DNA of 64,000 bases from DATBDE01 sp036270095 (GCA_036270095.1 DATBDE010000034.1:50166-114165); one strand, 5' to 3'; shown: positions 51,083 through 59,518, counted from the first letter of the stretch. Made by a program: numbers and translations. The notes: generated by a model from the letters alone, not told the origin.

Positions 51083-52205
51083 GTCACCGCCCGGGCCGCG
51101 CGTCGCCGGGATCGACCCGGGAACGGTGTCGATCGACCTGTGCGGGCTCGACCGGGGCGAGGTGCTGCTGGACCTGAGCTTCCGGTCGCGCGACATCGCG
51201 CTCGACCCGGCGCCGCTCGTCGACGCACTCGTGGCGCACGGCCCCTTCGCGCTGGTACTCGGTCCCGCCGGCTATGGCCTGCCGCTCGTGCCCGGGGAGC
51301 GGGTCGGGGACCCTGAAATGGCGCTCATGCTGCTGGTGCGCGAGGATGAGCGGGGCAGGCGCACCGGGCTGGGCGGCATGCGCGCGCTGATCCGAGCGCT
51401 CATCGCGGCAGGGCTACCACTGGTCTTCGGCCCGGGAGCGATCCACCTTCCGACGGTCCCGGAGCACCGCAAGTGGAACCGCATCGACCTCGGGACGGCG
51501 GACAAGGTCGCCAGCGCGGCGCTCTGCATCGCGGACCAGGCGCGCCGGCTTGGCCTGGCCTACGAGAAGACCTCGTTCATCATGCTGGAACTCGGCGGCG
51601 CCTTCAGCGCCGCGCTGGCGGTCGATCGCGGGCAGATCGTCGACGGGATCGGCGGCTCGTGCGTGCCGATCGGGGCCCGCTCCTGCGGGGCGCTCGACGC
51701 GGAGGTCGCCTACTTGCTGGGCGGCGCCCTGTCGAAGGAGACCGTCTACAGCGGAGGGGCCCTGGACCCGCACGGGACGCTCGATCTTTCGGCCCCGGAA
51801 GCGCTCGAAGCGCTGCGCGCCGATGCCCGCTACCACCAGGGATGGCTCGCGCTCGAGGAGGGCGCGGTGAAGGCCGCGCTTGCCCTGACCGCCTCAGTTG
51901 CCCGGCCGCGCGAGATCCTCGTCGCCGGGCGACTCGCGCGCGCTCCCGGCCTGCTCGACGCTCTGGCGGAACGGCTCGCCGACGTCGCGGAGGTCCGGAC
52001 CGCCACCGGGCTGGGGACGCGAGCCAAGTCGGCCGCCCAGGGCGCGGCGCTGCTCGCAGACGGCCTGGCCAGCGGTCCGTACGCACCGCTCGTGGAGCGG
52101 CTGCGCCTGAGCGAGGCGAGCGGCACTGTGGTCGACCACCTGCGCATGCACGGTGCGGAGAGCATCGGTCAAGCGTTTGGAGGGTCGAAGCGGGCCCTGG
52201 CCTAA
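51048..52205 (+). CDS. DUF1464 family ASKHA-fold protein
   Basis: A 385-residue protein with two phosphate loops, VAGIDPGTVSIDLCGLDRG near residue 19 and FIMLELGGAFSAALAVDRG in the middle, of the butyrate-kinase/sugar-kinase superfold. DUF1464 is best known from archaea. Translation may start at ATG 51048 or GTG 51051, inside the end of mtdB, so the two are coupled. The function is unknown; its location suggests a role in H4MPT-dependent metabolism or cofactor synthesis. Confidence 0.8.
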   Translation: MVSTPWPEKSSESPPGPRVAGIDPGTVSIDLCGLDRGEVLLDLSFRSRDIALDPAPLVDALVAHGPFALVLGPAGYGLPLVPGERVGDPEMALMLLVREDERGRRTGLGGMRALIRALIAAGLPLVFGPGAIHLPTVPEHRKWNRIDLGTADKVASAALCIADQARRLGLAYEKTSFIMLELGGAFSAALAVDRGQIVDGIGGSCVPIGARSCGALDAEVAYLLGGALSKETVYSGGALDPHGTLDLSAPEALEALRADARYHQGWLALEEGAVKAALALTASVARPREILVAGRLARAPGLLDALAERLADVAEVRTATGLGTRAKSAAQGAALLADGLASGPYAPLVERLRLSEASGTVVDHLRMHGAESIGQAFGGSKRALA

Positions 52206-53110
52206 CGCCCCACCGACTCGGCCCAGCGGCGCATCGCGTAGCGGAACCAGCCGTCCCCGTAGGGCAGGTAGATGCGGACCGGCACCCCGCGCCGGGCGAG
52301 CGCGGTCGCGTCGGCGCTGCGCACGCCAAGCGACATTTCGACGCCGAGACCGGGCAGGGCACGTAGGAGCGCCTCGCGTAGCACGGGGTCGTGGGTGGCA
52401 AGCGCGAGCTCCGCGCCGCCGGCATGCAAGCCGTGCGCCAACTCGAGGAAGGCGACATCCGTCGGTTCACCCCACGGCCGCGCGACCTGCGGATCCTCGA
52501 GGAAGGCGCCCTTGACCAGTCGGATCGGCACCCCGGCTTCCGCGAGCGCCTGACCATCGGCCCAGCTGCGCTTGAGGTTCGCCTGGACCGTGGCCGACAC
52601 CGCGCCGCCTCCGCGGGCCATAGCCAGGACCGCCGCCAAGATGCGGTTCGCGCGGCGCTCCTGCTCGGCGCCCACCTCGATGCGACACCCGGCTGGAAGG
52701 GCGGCGACGATCCGCTCGAGGCGCTCTTGCACGGCAGGCCCCGGCTGGTCGAGGCCGATGTGCGAGAGATCGACCGACAGGAACGTGTTCGCGGGAGCTC
52801 GCGCCAGCCCTTGGGCCAGGGCGGCGTACTGGTCGGCGACACGGTCCGCCGCGATCGGATCGTCGACGTTCTCGCCGAAGAAGTCGATCGAGCTCGCCAG
52901 CCCCGCGGCGGCGAGGCGATGTGCGCACGACAGCGCATCCTCGATTCGCGCCCCGCCGACGTAGGGCCGGGCCAGCCGGTAGGCGATCCGCTCCCCACCG
53001 GGGAGGGCTCGAACCGCGCCCTCCCATCCTGCGCTCGTCGCCAGCGCGAGGAGAGCGCGCCGGGCAGTTACGGCAACGGACACGAGGCGTGAATCATGCC
53101 CGCGACGCAT
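52202..53110 (-). CDS. Proline dehydrogenase
   Basis: A 302-residue FAD barrel enzyme oxidising proline to pyrroline-5-carboxylate. SIDFFGENVDDP, LSVDLSHIGLDQPG, RLVKGAFLEDPQVARPW and the C-terminal VRIYLPYGDGWFRYAMRRWA are the family motifs, the last containing the substrate-contacting Tyr-Arg-Arg. It is monofunctional; no P5C dehydrogenase is adjacent. It converges on the DUF1464 gene with stops overlapping. The start is ATG 53110 or 53146. Confidence 0.88.
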   Translation of the reverse strand: MRRGHDSRLVSVAVTARRALLALATSAGWEGAVRALPGGERIAYRLARPYVGGARIEDALSCAHRLAAAGLASSIDFFGENVDDPIAADRVADQYAALAQGLARAPANTFLSVDLSHIGLDQPGPAVQERLERIVAALPAGCRIEVGAEQERRANRILAAVLAMARGGGAVSATVQANLKRSWADGQALAEAGVPIRLVKGAFLEDPQVARPWGEPTDVAFLELAHGLHAGGAELALATHDPVLREALLRALPGLGVEMSLGVRSADATALARRGVPVRIYLPYGDGWFRYAMRRWAESVGR

Positions 53111-53133
53111 GGTCTGAGACACTCCTTGGCGCG

Positions 53134-53436
53134 ATGGCCTTGACAAGGCAGCAAGTCCGGGAGGCCGTGGAGCGGGCGGGCGACGAGCACTGGCAGGCGC
53201 TCATCAAGCACCACGAGGATGCCTATCCGGCGAGCCGCCCCACCCCTGGTGATGTCTGCCGGGCCGAGGCCGAGCGGCTCAACGAGCTCGGGCTCGGCGA
53301 CGCCGAGGACCTCACGCTGGTCGAGACCCGCGTCGAGCGCACCGATCCCACCATCCGCATCGTTCACGTCTTCGAGTACGGACCACGCCAGGCTCGTTTG
53401 CAGACGGAGCCCTACGAGGGCTACGGAGGCGACTGA
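53134..53436 (+). CDS. Hypothetical protein
   Basis: A 100-residue soluble protein beginning MALTRQQVREAVERAGDEHW; an alpha/beta layout is likely from the alternating pattern. I recognise no family. It lies 23 bases from the divergent proline dehydrogenase start (if 53110) and 33 bases before the next small membrane protein. Confidence 0.6.
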   Translation: MALTRQQVREAVERAGDEHWQALIKHHEDAYPASRPTPGDVCRAEAERLNELGLGDAEDLTLVETRVERTDPTIRIVHVFEYGPRQARLQTEPYEGYGGD

Positions 53437-53469
53437 TCGACCTCGGCCGAAGGTGGGTATGTAGACAGG

Positions 53470-53772
53470 GTGCCCGAAGGACCGCTCGCCCGCTCGTCGA
53501 CCACCCGCCATCGCACGGTGGTCACGGGTCTCGCGGTCGCCTTCGTCACGCTTGCCTGTGGCGGACTGCTCGGCGCCGCTGCGCTCGCCCCCGCACCCGC
53601 GGTCGCGCTTCCGCTGATCATCGTCGCCTGCCTCGCGTGCCCGATGCTCGCGGTGGCTGAGTTCGTGACCTCGGTCTCCGGCTGGCGCGAGCAGGGCGAC
53701 GACCGGGCGCTGGAAGAGCTCCGCCGCGACCTGAGTCGCCTGCCCGAGACCAAGCACCCGCTCGACGGCTGA
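53470..53772 (+). CDS. Small membrane protein
   Basis: A 100-residue protein with two hydrophobic segments (VVTGLAVAFVTLACGGLLGA and VALPLIIVACLACPMLAVA) and a charged C terminus. It has a GTG start. No family is recognised. Its 3' end lies four bases from the convergent SnoaL-like gene. Confidence 0.6.
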   Translation: MPEGPLARSSTTRHRTVVTGLAVAFVTLACGGLLGAAALAPAPAVALPLIIVACLACPMLAVAEFVTSVSGWREQGDDRALEELRRDLSRLPETKHPLDG

Positions 53773-53776
53773 GGGC

Positions 53777-54091
53777 TCAGCCTGAGGCGATCGCCGTGAG
53801 CGCCGCTTCGCGGTTGAGGTAGGCGCGCCAGCGCACTGCGTGGCCTGCGCTGATCGTCCATACGTGCGTGGTGCGGACGGCGACCTCGACGCCACTCGCC
53901 CGCCTGCGCCCCCTCAGGTCGACGACCGCGACCAGGTGCTGACCGCGCTCGAGGACCTCCTGCGGCTCGGCGCGGAACCCGTCGAAGCTGTCGAGCCACG
54001 ACTGTAGGAACCGCCGGAAGGACGCACGTCCGCGCCCGGCGTCGCTGGTCTCGCTCTCCCAGACGATGTCGGGTGCCACGAGCGCCACCAC
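53777..54091 (-). CDS. SnoaL/NTF2-like protein, possibly N-terminally truncated
   Basis: The frame reads YEALNRGDLSEVVALVAPDIVWESETSD..., a typical SnoaL start, but no ATG, GTG or TTG precedes that segment before an in-frame stop. The first available start is GTG 54091, which drops the opening helix, giving 104 residues. The rest of the fold is intact (RFLQSWLDSFDGFRAEP, TTHVWTISAGHAVRWRAY). Either a frameshift removed the start or a shorter product is made. Confidence 0.6.
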   Translation of the reverse strand: MVALVAPDIVWESETSDAGRGRASFRRFLQSWLDSFDGFRAEPQEVLERGQHLVAVVDLRGRRRASGVEVAVRTTHVWTISAGHAVRWRAYLNREAALTAIASG

Positions 54092-54270
54092 CTCGGACAG
54101 GTCGCCCCGGTTGAGGGCCTCGTAGCCGAGGCGGCGCCTGTCGAGGGCCCGGGCGGCTCAGCGGACGGGCTTGGTTGCACGGATCGTCGCGCCCACGCCT
54201 AGCCGAGCTCGGGGCGCCTGTGTGGTCATGGAGCAATCCTCACACTGTTCCCATATGGAACGCTTCCCGC

Positions 54271-55083
54271 ATGCCGTGGCTCCCCGAGCTGTTCTCCGCG
54301 CCGGTGCTGGCAAATCTTCAGGCCGAGCGCCGGCGCGACAGGTTCGTCGCCATCCCGTACTTCGCCGGGGTGGCGACCGGCGAGGTCGAGGCGATGATCG
54401 ACTCGTTCGCCGGCGAGCCCGAGCTGCACCACCCGTTCCGGGGGCGGATTCGGGGCGAGCGAGCGTTCACGGCCTACGTGCGCGACACCGACGCGTGGAT
54501 GGCGGCCAACGACGTCACCGTCGACGAGCTGTGGCACATCACCACGCCGCGGCGGGGGTTCGAGGAGGTCGTCCTCCACATCGGCGGCACGACCGACCTT
54601 CCCGTCGCGATCGTCTCCGAGCTCGGGGCGGACGGACGGCTCGTCGAACTGCGGGTCTACTTCAGCAACGTGCCGCTGACCGGCCAGCGCCGCAACCGGC
54701 CGCCGGTGCTCCAGGTCGACCCGGACCTCCGCCTCCACGGCGTGCTGGCCGCGTACCAGGCGGCACTGGCCGTCGGTGACCGCGAGGCGATCGTCGCTGC
54801 CTTCACTTCGGACGGCTGGCTCCGCGAGCCAACCGGGATCGTCTACCGCGGCCCGGATGCCCTGCGCGCGTTCTACGCGCAGCTGTTCTCCCACGGCGGC
54901 GGGCTCGGCCTGGAGCACTGTTCCGTCGTCGACGACGAGCGCGGGTGCGCGCTGGAATACAACATCGTGCGGTGGGGCACCGAGGAGCTGCTGCCCGCTG
55001 CCGGCGTTGCCGTCTACCAGCACGGCGCGGTCGGCAAGCTCGATGCCGTCCGCATCTACGACGACGTGGACCCGCCGCTCTAG
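54271..55083 (+). CDS. Two-domain SnoaL/NTF2-like protein
   Basis: A 270-residue protein with two NTF2-fold halves: residues 20-130 (GVATGEVEAMIDSFAGEPELH, IRGERAFTAYVRDTDAWM) and 150-265 (LAAYQAALAVGDREAIVAAF, RGPDALRAFYAQLFSHGGG). The start is ATG 54271 (MPWLPELFSAPVLANLQ). Function is unknown; such proteins include cyclases and isomerases. It is divergent from the single-domain SnoaL gene. Confidence 0.75.
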   Translation: MPWLPELFSAPVLANLQAERRRDRFVAIPYFAGVATGEVEAMIDSFAGEPELHHPFRGRIRGERAFTAYVRDTDAWMAANDVTVDELWHITTPRRGFEEVVLHIGGTTDLPVAIVSELGADGRLVELRVYFSNVPLTGQRRNRPPVLQVDPDLRLHGVLAAYQAALAVGDREAIVAAFTSDGWLREPTGIVYRGPDALRAFYAQLFSHGGGLGLEHCSVVDDERGCALEYNIVRWGTEELLPAAGVAVYQHGAVGKLDAVRIYDDVDPPL

Positions 55084-55131
55084 CGCCCCCCGCGATGGCT
55101 GTCGCCGCCTGCCCTGGACGGGCGCTGCCGC

Positions 55132-55332
55132 CTACGGGCTCCCGCCGCGGCGGTCCATCAGGCGCTCGCGGGTGATCCCGTGGCGCGCGAGCGTTGGCGC
55201 GGCGGCCTCGAGGTCGACCGGGTCGTCCGGGAGCTCGGTCAAAAGGGCGCCGACGGCGTCGTCCGCATAGCCGGCCAAGCGGAGCGCGTTGGCGATCTTC
55301 GCCTTGCTCATCGTGAAGCGCTGCTCGGCCAT
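55132..55332 (-). CDS. Small helical hypothetical protein
   Basis: A 66-residue protein (MAEQRFTMSKAKIANALRL...) of predicted helical content, with a conserved-looking LARHGITRERLMDR tail. It lies eight bases downstream of the SRPBCC gene on the same strand, so it is probably co-transcribed with it. No family is recognised. Confidence 0.55.
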   Translation of the reverse strand: MAEQRFTMSKAKIANALRLAGYADDAVGALLTELPDDPVDLEAAAPTLARHGITRERLMDRRGGSP

Positions 55333-55339
55333 GCCGCCC

Positions 55340-55780
55340 TCAGCGTACTTCCAGCCGCTCCTTGAGGCGCTTGAGGTCGGCCTCGTTGGCGCGGCGCATG
55401 GCCCGGGCCATGAGCCGCGCGGAGACCTTGGCGAAGCCGGCGGGCTCCCCGCGGTTGCGGAGGGTCATTCGGGTCGCCGCCTCGCCCGCGTCGTCCCATG
55501 CGTAGGTCGTCTCCATGGGGAACGGCCCCTCGTCGGTGCTCATCACGAACCGGCGCCCGGGGTCGACCTCGCGGACCTCGTAGGTGTAGTCGAGCGTCCG
55601 GCCCAGGAACCGCGCCACGAAGCGCACGCGCGAGCCGACGCGCGCGGGCGGTGGCGTCAGCCAGTCCACCGAAGCGATGTTCTTGTACCAGGCGGTCGCG
55701 TTGGACGGATCGGACGCGAAGGCGGCCACCTCCTCCCGCGGGCGCCCGATCTCGATCTCGGTGAGGATGTCGACGGCCAT
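55340..55780 (-). CDS. SRPBCC-family (START-like) protein
   Basis: A 146-residue polyketide-cyclase/SRPBCC protein. ILTEIEIGRPREEVAAFASDPSNATAWYKN is the standard opening, followed by the curved sheet VGSRVRFVARFLGRTLDYTYEV. These proteins form a hydrophobic pocket for small ligands. It ends eight bases from the 66-residue gene and begins immediately after the VOC gene, so a small operon with VOC and thiolase is likely. The ligand is unknown. Confidence 0.83.
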   Translation of the reverse strand: MAVDILTEIEIGRPREEVAAFASDPSNATAWYKNIASVDWLTPPPARVGSRVRFVARFLGRTLDYTYEVREVDPGRRFVMSTDEGPFPMETTYAWDDAGEAATRMTLRNRGEPAGFAKVSARLMARAMRRANEADLKRLKERLEVR

Positions 55781-56137
55781 CTAGGCGCCGGCCGAGCGAC
55801 AGCCGACGCGCACGCGGTTCCCGGCCGGGTCGGTGAGATGGACCTCGCGCATGCCCCAGGGCATGTCGGCGGCCTCGACCCCGAACGCGTCGGCGACGCC
55901 GTCGACGTCCTCGACGTGGAGGTAGATGAGCGTGTCCGGCGATGCGTCGCCGGTGTGCTCGGAGAGGAACAGCCAGCGCTCGCCGGCCCGCAGGGCCACG
56001 AACCGCGGGTCGTCGGGGCGCGGGTGATAGACGTCGCGGACCTCGAACCCCAGGCGCGCGTACCAGTCCGCCGTGGCCAGCGCGTCCTCGCAGCGCAGGA
56101 ACGGGGTGACGCGCTCGACGGGGCCCGGGTCAGGCAC
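55781..56137 (-). CDS. VOC-family (glyoxalase/bleomycin resistance) protein
   Basis: A 118-residue protein with the paired beta-alpha-beta-beta-beta units of the VOC superfamily: VTPFLRCEDALATADWYARLGFEVRDVY and YLHVEDVDGVADAF. Possible metal ligands are His and Glu in the WLFLSEHTG strand. Function cannot be set from sequence. It starts at GTG/ATG 56137, overlapping the thiolase 3' end by eight bases, and is adjacent to the SRPBCC gene. Confidence 0.82.
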   Translation of the reverse strand: MPDPGPVERVTPFLRCEDALATADWYARLGFEVRDVYHPRPDDPRFVALRAGERWLFLSEHTGDASPDTLIYLHVEDVDGVADAFGVEAADMPWGMREVHLTDPAGNRVRVGCRSAGA

Positions 56138-57287
56138 CGGGCCTCCGCAGGACGAGTGCGTAGCCCTGCCCCCCGCCTCCGCACAGGGTTGCCGCGCCGT
56201 ACTCGACGTCGCGCCGGCGCATCTCGTGCACGAGCGTCACCACCATCCGCGCCCCGGTCGAGCCCAGCGCGTGCCCGAGCGCCACCGAGTTGCCGTTGAC
56301 GTTCACGATGTCCTCGCTGACCCCGAGCATGCGCGTTGCGTGGACGGCGACGGACGCGAAGGCCTCGTTGATCTCGATCACCCCGAGGTCGCCGACCTCA
56401 AGCCCCGCCTTGTCCAGCGCCGCCCGCAGGGCCAGTGCCGGCACCGTGTGCAGGTAGGCGAACCGCTCGGCCGACATGCCCGACGCCACGACCTCGGCCA
56501 GCGGCTCGGCCCCCAGCGCGTCCGCGCGCTCGCGGCGCATGACGGTGACGGCGGCGGCGCCGTCGGAGAGCTGCGACGCGTTGCCGGCGGTGATGGTGCC
56601 GTCGGACCCGAACGCCGGCGGGAGCTCGGCCAGCGACGCGGCCGACGTCCCGGGCCGGATGCCCTCGTCGCGCTCGATGTCGACGCCGACGATCTCGTCG
56701 GCGAAGCGGCCGCTCGCGCGCGCGTCGGCCGCGCGCTCGTGCGAGCGCGCTGCCCAGGCGTCCTGCTCCTCGCGGGAGATCTCCAGCGCGGCGTTGACCT
56801 CGTCCGAGGACTCGCCCATGTGCTGGCCGGTGAACGTTGACCACAGGCCGTCGTGGATCATCGCGTCGACGACCTCGGCGTCGCCGAGGTGCTTGCCCCA
56901 GCGCACCTTGGGCAGGACGTAGGGGGCGTTGGTCATCGACTCCATGCCGCCGGCGACGGCGGTCTCGATCTCCCCGAGCCGGATGAGCTGGTCGGCGTAG
57001 GCGACCGCGGTCAGGCTCGACAGGCAGACGTTGTTGAGGGTGAGGGCCGGGACCTCCTGAGGGATCCCGGCGGCGACCGCGGCCTGCCGCGACGTGATCT
57101 GCCCGGCGCCGGCCTGCAGGACGTGGCCCATGAGGACGTGGTCGACCTCGTCGGGCGGGAGCTCGGCCCGGGCCACCGCCTCGCGGATCGCGACGGCGCC
57201 GAGGTCCACGGCCGAGCAGCCGCGCAGGCCCGCGCCGAACTTGCCGACCGGGGTCCTGACCGCGGACACGATGACCGAGCGCGTCAT
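56130..57287 (-). CDS. Acetyl-CoA acetyltransferase (thiolase)
   Basis: A 385-residue thiolase catalysing condensation or cleavage of acyl-CoA. The nucleophile Cys is in TLNNVCLSSLTAVAYA (near residue 90), the His in NVNGNSVALGHALGSTGAR (usual form GHPIG) and the second Cys in LCGGGGQGYAL. It is of the biosynthetic type in length. ATG 57287 is the start although the frame continues upstream. It is divergent from the FAD gene 28 bases away. Confidence 0.92.
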   Translation of the reverse strand: MTRSVIVSAVRTPVGKFGAGLRGCSAVDLGAVAIREAVARAELPPDEVDHVLMGHVLQAGAGQITSRQAAVAAGIPQEVPALTLNNVCLSSLTAVAYADQLIRLGEIETAVAGGMESMTNAPYVLPKVRWGKHLGDAEVVDAMIHDGLWSTFTGQHMGESSDEVNAALEISREEQDAWAARSHERAADARASGRFADEIVGVDIERDEGIRPGTSAASLAELPPAFGSDGTITAGNASQLSDGAAAVTVMRRERADALGAEPLAEVVASGMSAERFAYLHTVPALALRAALDKAGLEVGDLGVIEINEAFASVAVHATRMLGVSEDIVNVNGNSVALGHALGSTGARMVVTLVHEMRRRDVEYGAATLCGGGGQGYALVLRRPGA

Positions 57288-57314
57288 GCTGGCGACGTCC
57301 CTCGGCCCCAGTGT

Positions 57315-58487
57315 ATGGTCGGCGCTCACCGGGCCGAGGACTGGGGAGCGACGCTGGACACCGAGCTGTTGGTTGTAGGGGCAGGACCGTATGCGCTGTC
57401 GACGGCGGCCCTCGCACGCGAGCACGGCATCGACACCGTGATCCTGGGGAGGCCGATGGGCTTCTGGCGCGAGAACATGCCCGCGGGCATGTTCCTGCGC
57501 TCCGGGCCGGACTGGCACCTGGACGGCGCCGGCGTCGCGACGCTGGAGGCGCACCTCGAGGAGCGCGGGATCGCGCCCGAGGACGTCGATCCACTCCCGA
57601 TCGACCTGTTCCTCGACTACGCCGACTGGTTCATCCGGCGCACGGGGCTCGAGGTGCGCGACGAGCTCGTCGGCGGCCTCGAGAAGGTCAACGGTCGCTT
57701 CGAGGCGACGCTGGAGAGCGGCGAGCGCATCCGCGCCGACACCGTCGTGGCCGCGCCGGGCGTCCGGCACTACACGGTCTTCCCCGACTGGGCCGCGTCG
57801 CTGCCGCCCGAGCGGTCGGTCCACACGTGCGACCTGATCGAGTTCAGCGCGCTCGCCGACGCGCGCGTGCTGATCGTGGGCGGCCGCCAGAGCGCGTACG
57901 AGTGGGCCGCCCTGCTGCACGAGCACGGCGCCGAGCGGATCGACATCGTCCACCGCCACGCCGTCCCGCGCTTCGCGCCCGTGAGCTGGCGCTTCGTCGA
58001 CGAGCACGTCGAGCACACCATCGCCATCCCCGGCTACTGGCGCAACCTCCCAGCGAGCGAGCAGGAGGCGATCGCGCGGCAGTTCTGGGAGGTCGGGCGG
58101 CTGACGCTCGAGGGCTGGCTGACGCCGCGGCTGGCCTCGGACCGCATCCACCGGCACCCCGGCGTCCACGTCGTCGCCGCCGACGCGGCCGGCGACGATG
58201 CGCTGCACGTGACCCTCTCCGACGCCACCGCGCTCGAGGTCGACCATGTCGTCTTTGCCTGCGGCTACCGCGTCGACGTCGCCGGCGTGCCCTACCTGCG
58301 CGGCTGCCTCGACCAGCTCGAGCGCGACGACGGCTTCCCCGTCCTCGACGAGGCGTTCCAGACCACCGTGGACGGGCTCTACGTCACCGGCTTCTCGGCC
58401 ACGAAGGCCTTCGGCCCGTTCTTCGGGTTCGTGAAGGGCGCGCCCGCCGCCGCGACGCTGGTCGTGCGCGACCTGCTGCAGCGCTAG
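57315..58487 (+). CDS. Flavin-dependent NAD(P)-binding oxidoreductase
   Basis: A 390-residue protein of the flavin monooxygenase/pyridine nucleotide oxidoreductase type. ELLVVGAGPYALSTAALAREHG is the FAD loop and ARVLIVGGRQSAYEWAALLH the NADPH loop; the late GLYVTGFSATKAFGPFFGFV is the flavin-contact region. The aromatic-rich middle may bind substrate. The ATG is 57315. It is not clearly tied to the thiolase, which runs the other way. The substrate is unknown. Confidence 0.83.
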   Translation: MVGAHRAEDWGATLDTELLVVGAGPYALSTAALAREHGIDTVILGRPMGFWRENMPAGMFLRSGPDWHLDGAGVATLEAHLEERGIAPEDVDPLPIDLFLDYADWFIRRTGLEVRDELVGGLEKVNGRFEATLESGERIRADTVVAAPGVRHYTVFPDWAASLPPERSVHTCDLIEFSALADARVLIVGGRQSAYEWAALLHEHGAERIDIVHRHAVPRFAPVSWRFVDEHVEHTIAIPGYWRNLPASEQEAIARQFWEVGRLTLEGWLTPRLASDRIHRHPGVHVVAADAAGDDALHVTLSDATALEVDHVVFACGYRVDVAGVPYLRGCLDQLERDDGFPVLDEAFQTTVDGLYVTGFSATKAFGPFFGFVKGAPAAATLVVRDLLQR

Positions 58488-58710
58488 CCGCGTCGCTTGC
58501 GCGCGAGGTGGACCGCCGGACCACGAACGCGAGCAGCACACGTGCTCGTCTGGAGCAAGCCCGACGGGACCGCCAAGGTCCTCGTGCCCCAGGGCCCGAA
58601 CCGCGCCTTCACCTACGGCTTCAGCGCGCTCGCGGTCGAGCGCGGCTCGGGCGATCTGGCCGTCGCCTCGGCCAGCTCCAGGGGGACGACGACCGCCGCG
58701 TCGGCCGCGG

Positions 58711-59451
58711 CTAGGGGACGACGACCTCCGCTACGTCGTGGTGCTCGCGGCGGATGCGGTCCGGGCTGATCGCGGCCTGGCGCAGGGCCGCGGCGCGGCG
58801 CGGGTCGCGGCCCGCCGCCTCCGCGCACTCCCGCGCCGGCCACAGGTTGACGACCAGGAAGCCGTCGTCGGTCTTGGCGCCGGCGTGCGCGAGCAGACCG
58901 CGGTCGCGCCCGACCCCGGCCATCACCTCCGCGGTCTGGCGATACCGGCGCAGGAGGTCGTCGCCGTCGCCGGCGAAGCGGGCGAGGGTCAGGTAGGGCG
59001 TGCGCCGCGCGGCCTCGGCCAGGGCGTCGTCGATCGTCCGGGTGATCTCGATGCCGTGCACCGACGCGACCGCGGCCACGTCGGCGGGCGACGCCGCCTC
59101 GGCCGCGGCGCGCGCGAAGCGCTCCATCGCGGCGCCCGGCGAGAACACGACGAGCGCCTCGGCCGGCGCGCCGGACTCGTTGCGGATCGTGTGCTCGAGC
59201 CCGCCCGCGATCGGCACGATGGCGCCCGGGCCGGCGACGCTGCGTGCCACCGCGCCGCCGCGGCCCTCGACGTAGAAGGCCAGCTCGCCGTTGCACACGC
59301 GGTAGAGCTCGGACGCCTCGTGGCGGTGCAGCCTGGGCGGCCCGCCGCCGGGCGGCATGGTCACCGCGAACACCGCGAGGTCCCCGCCGGTCGCGTCGCT
59401 CGACAGCGCGACCTCGATGCGCTCGGTGCCGAGAGTGGTCGTCGTGGTCAT
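58711..59451 (-). CDS. Cupin-domain protein with helical C terminus
   Basis: A 246-residue protein: an N-terminal cupin (PPRLHRHEASELYRVCNGE, GGLEHTIRNESGAPAEA) with His and Glu metal ligands, and a C-terminal helical region of unknown function (DVAAVASVHGIEITRTIDDA...). It starts at ATG 59451, 67 bases from the divergent marR gene with its paired operators, and is therefore probably under MarR control. Confidence 0.8.
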   Translation of the reverse strand: MTTTTTLGTERIEVALSSDATGGDLAVFAVTMPPGGGPPRLHRHEASELYRVCNGELAFYVEGRGGAVARSVAGPGAIVPIAGGLEHTIRNESGAPAEALVVFSPGAAMERFARAAAEAASPADVAAVASVHGIEITRTIDDALAEAARRTPYLTLARFAGDGDDLLRRYRQTAEVMAGVGRDRGLLAHAGAKTDDGFLVVNLWPARECAEAAGRDPRRAAALRQAAISPDRIRREHHDVAEVVVP

Positions 59452-59467
59452 CGCAAGAAGCCCTTTC

Positions 59468-59482
59468 GTCAGGGTGCCTGTC
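59468..59482. promoter_or_regulatory. MarR operator copy 1
   Basis: GTCAGGGTGCCTGTC is a near-palindrome (CAGG-N3-CCTG core) lying 17 bases upstream of the cupin ATG at 59451. It matches the second site at 59503-59517 except for the outer base and spacer, with 35 bases between starts. It probably binds the adjacent MarR protein and covers the cupin promoter. Confidence 0.55.
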
Positions 59483-59502
59483 TTGTGTGGAGCGGTAGAG
59501 TA

Positions 59503-59517
59503 GACAGGTCTCCTGTC
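59503..59517. promoter_or_regulatory. MarR operator copy 2
   Basis: GACAGGTCTCCTGTC is a perfect palindrome with a three-base centre. It overlaps the predicted marR transcript start: a TAGAGT -10 box lies at 59496-59501 and the marR ATG is at 59519. Binding here would give autorepression. Confidence 0.6.
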
Positions 59518-59518
59518 C

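Noticed and set aside
58497..58769. A plus-strand frame after the FAD oxidoreductase gene (VLVPQGPNRAFTYGFSALAV)
   Set aside because: It overlaps the end of the cupin gene on the other strand and has no homologue that I recognise.
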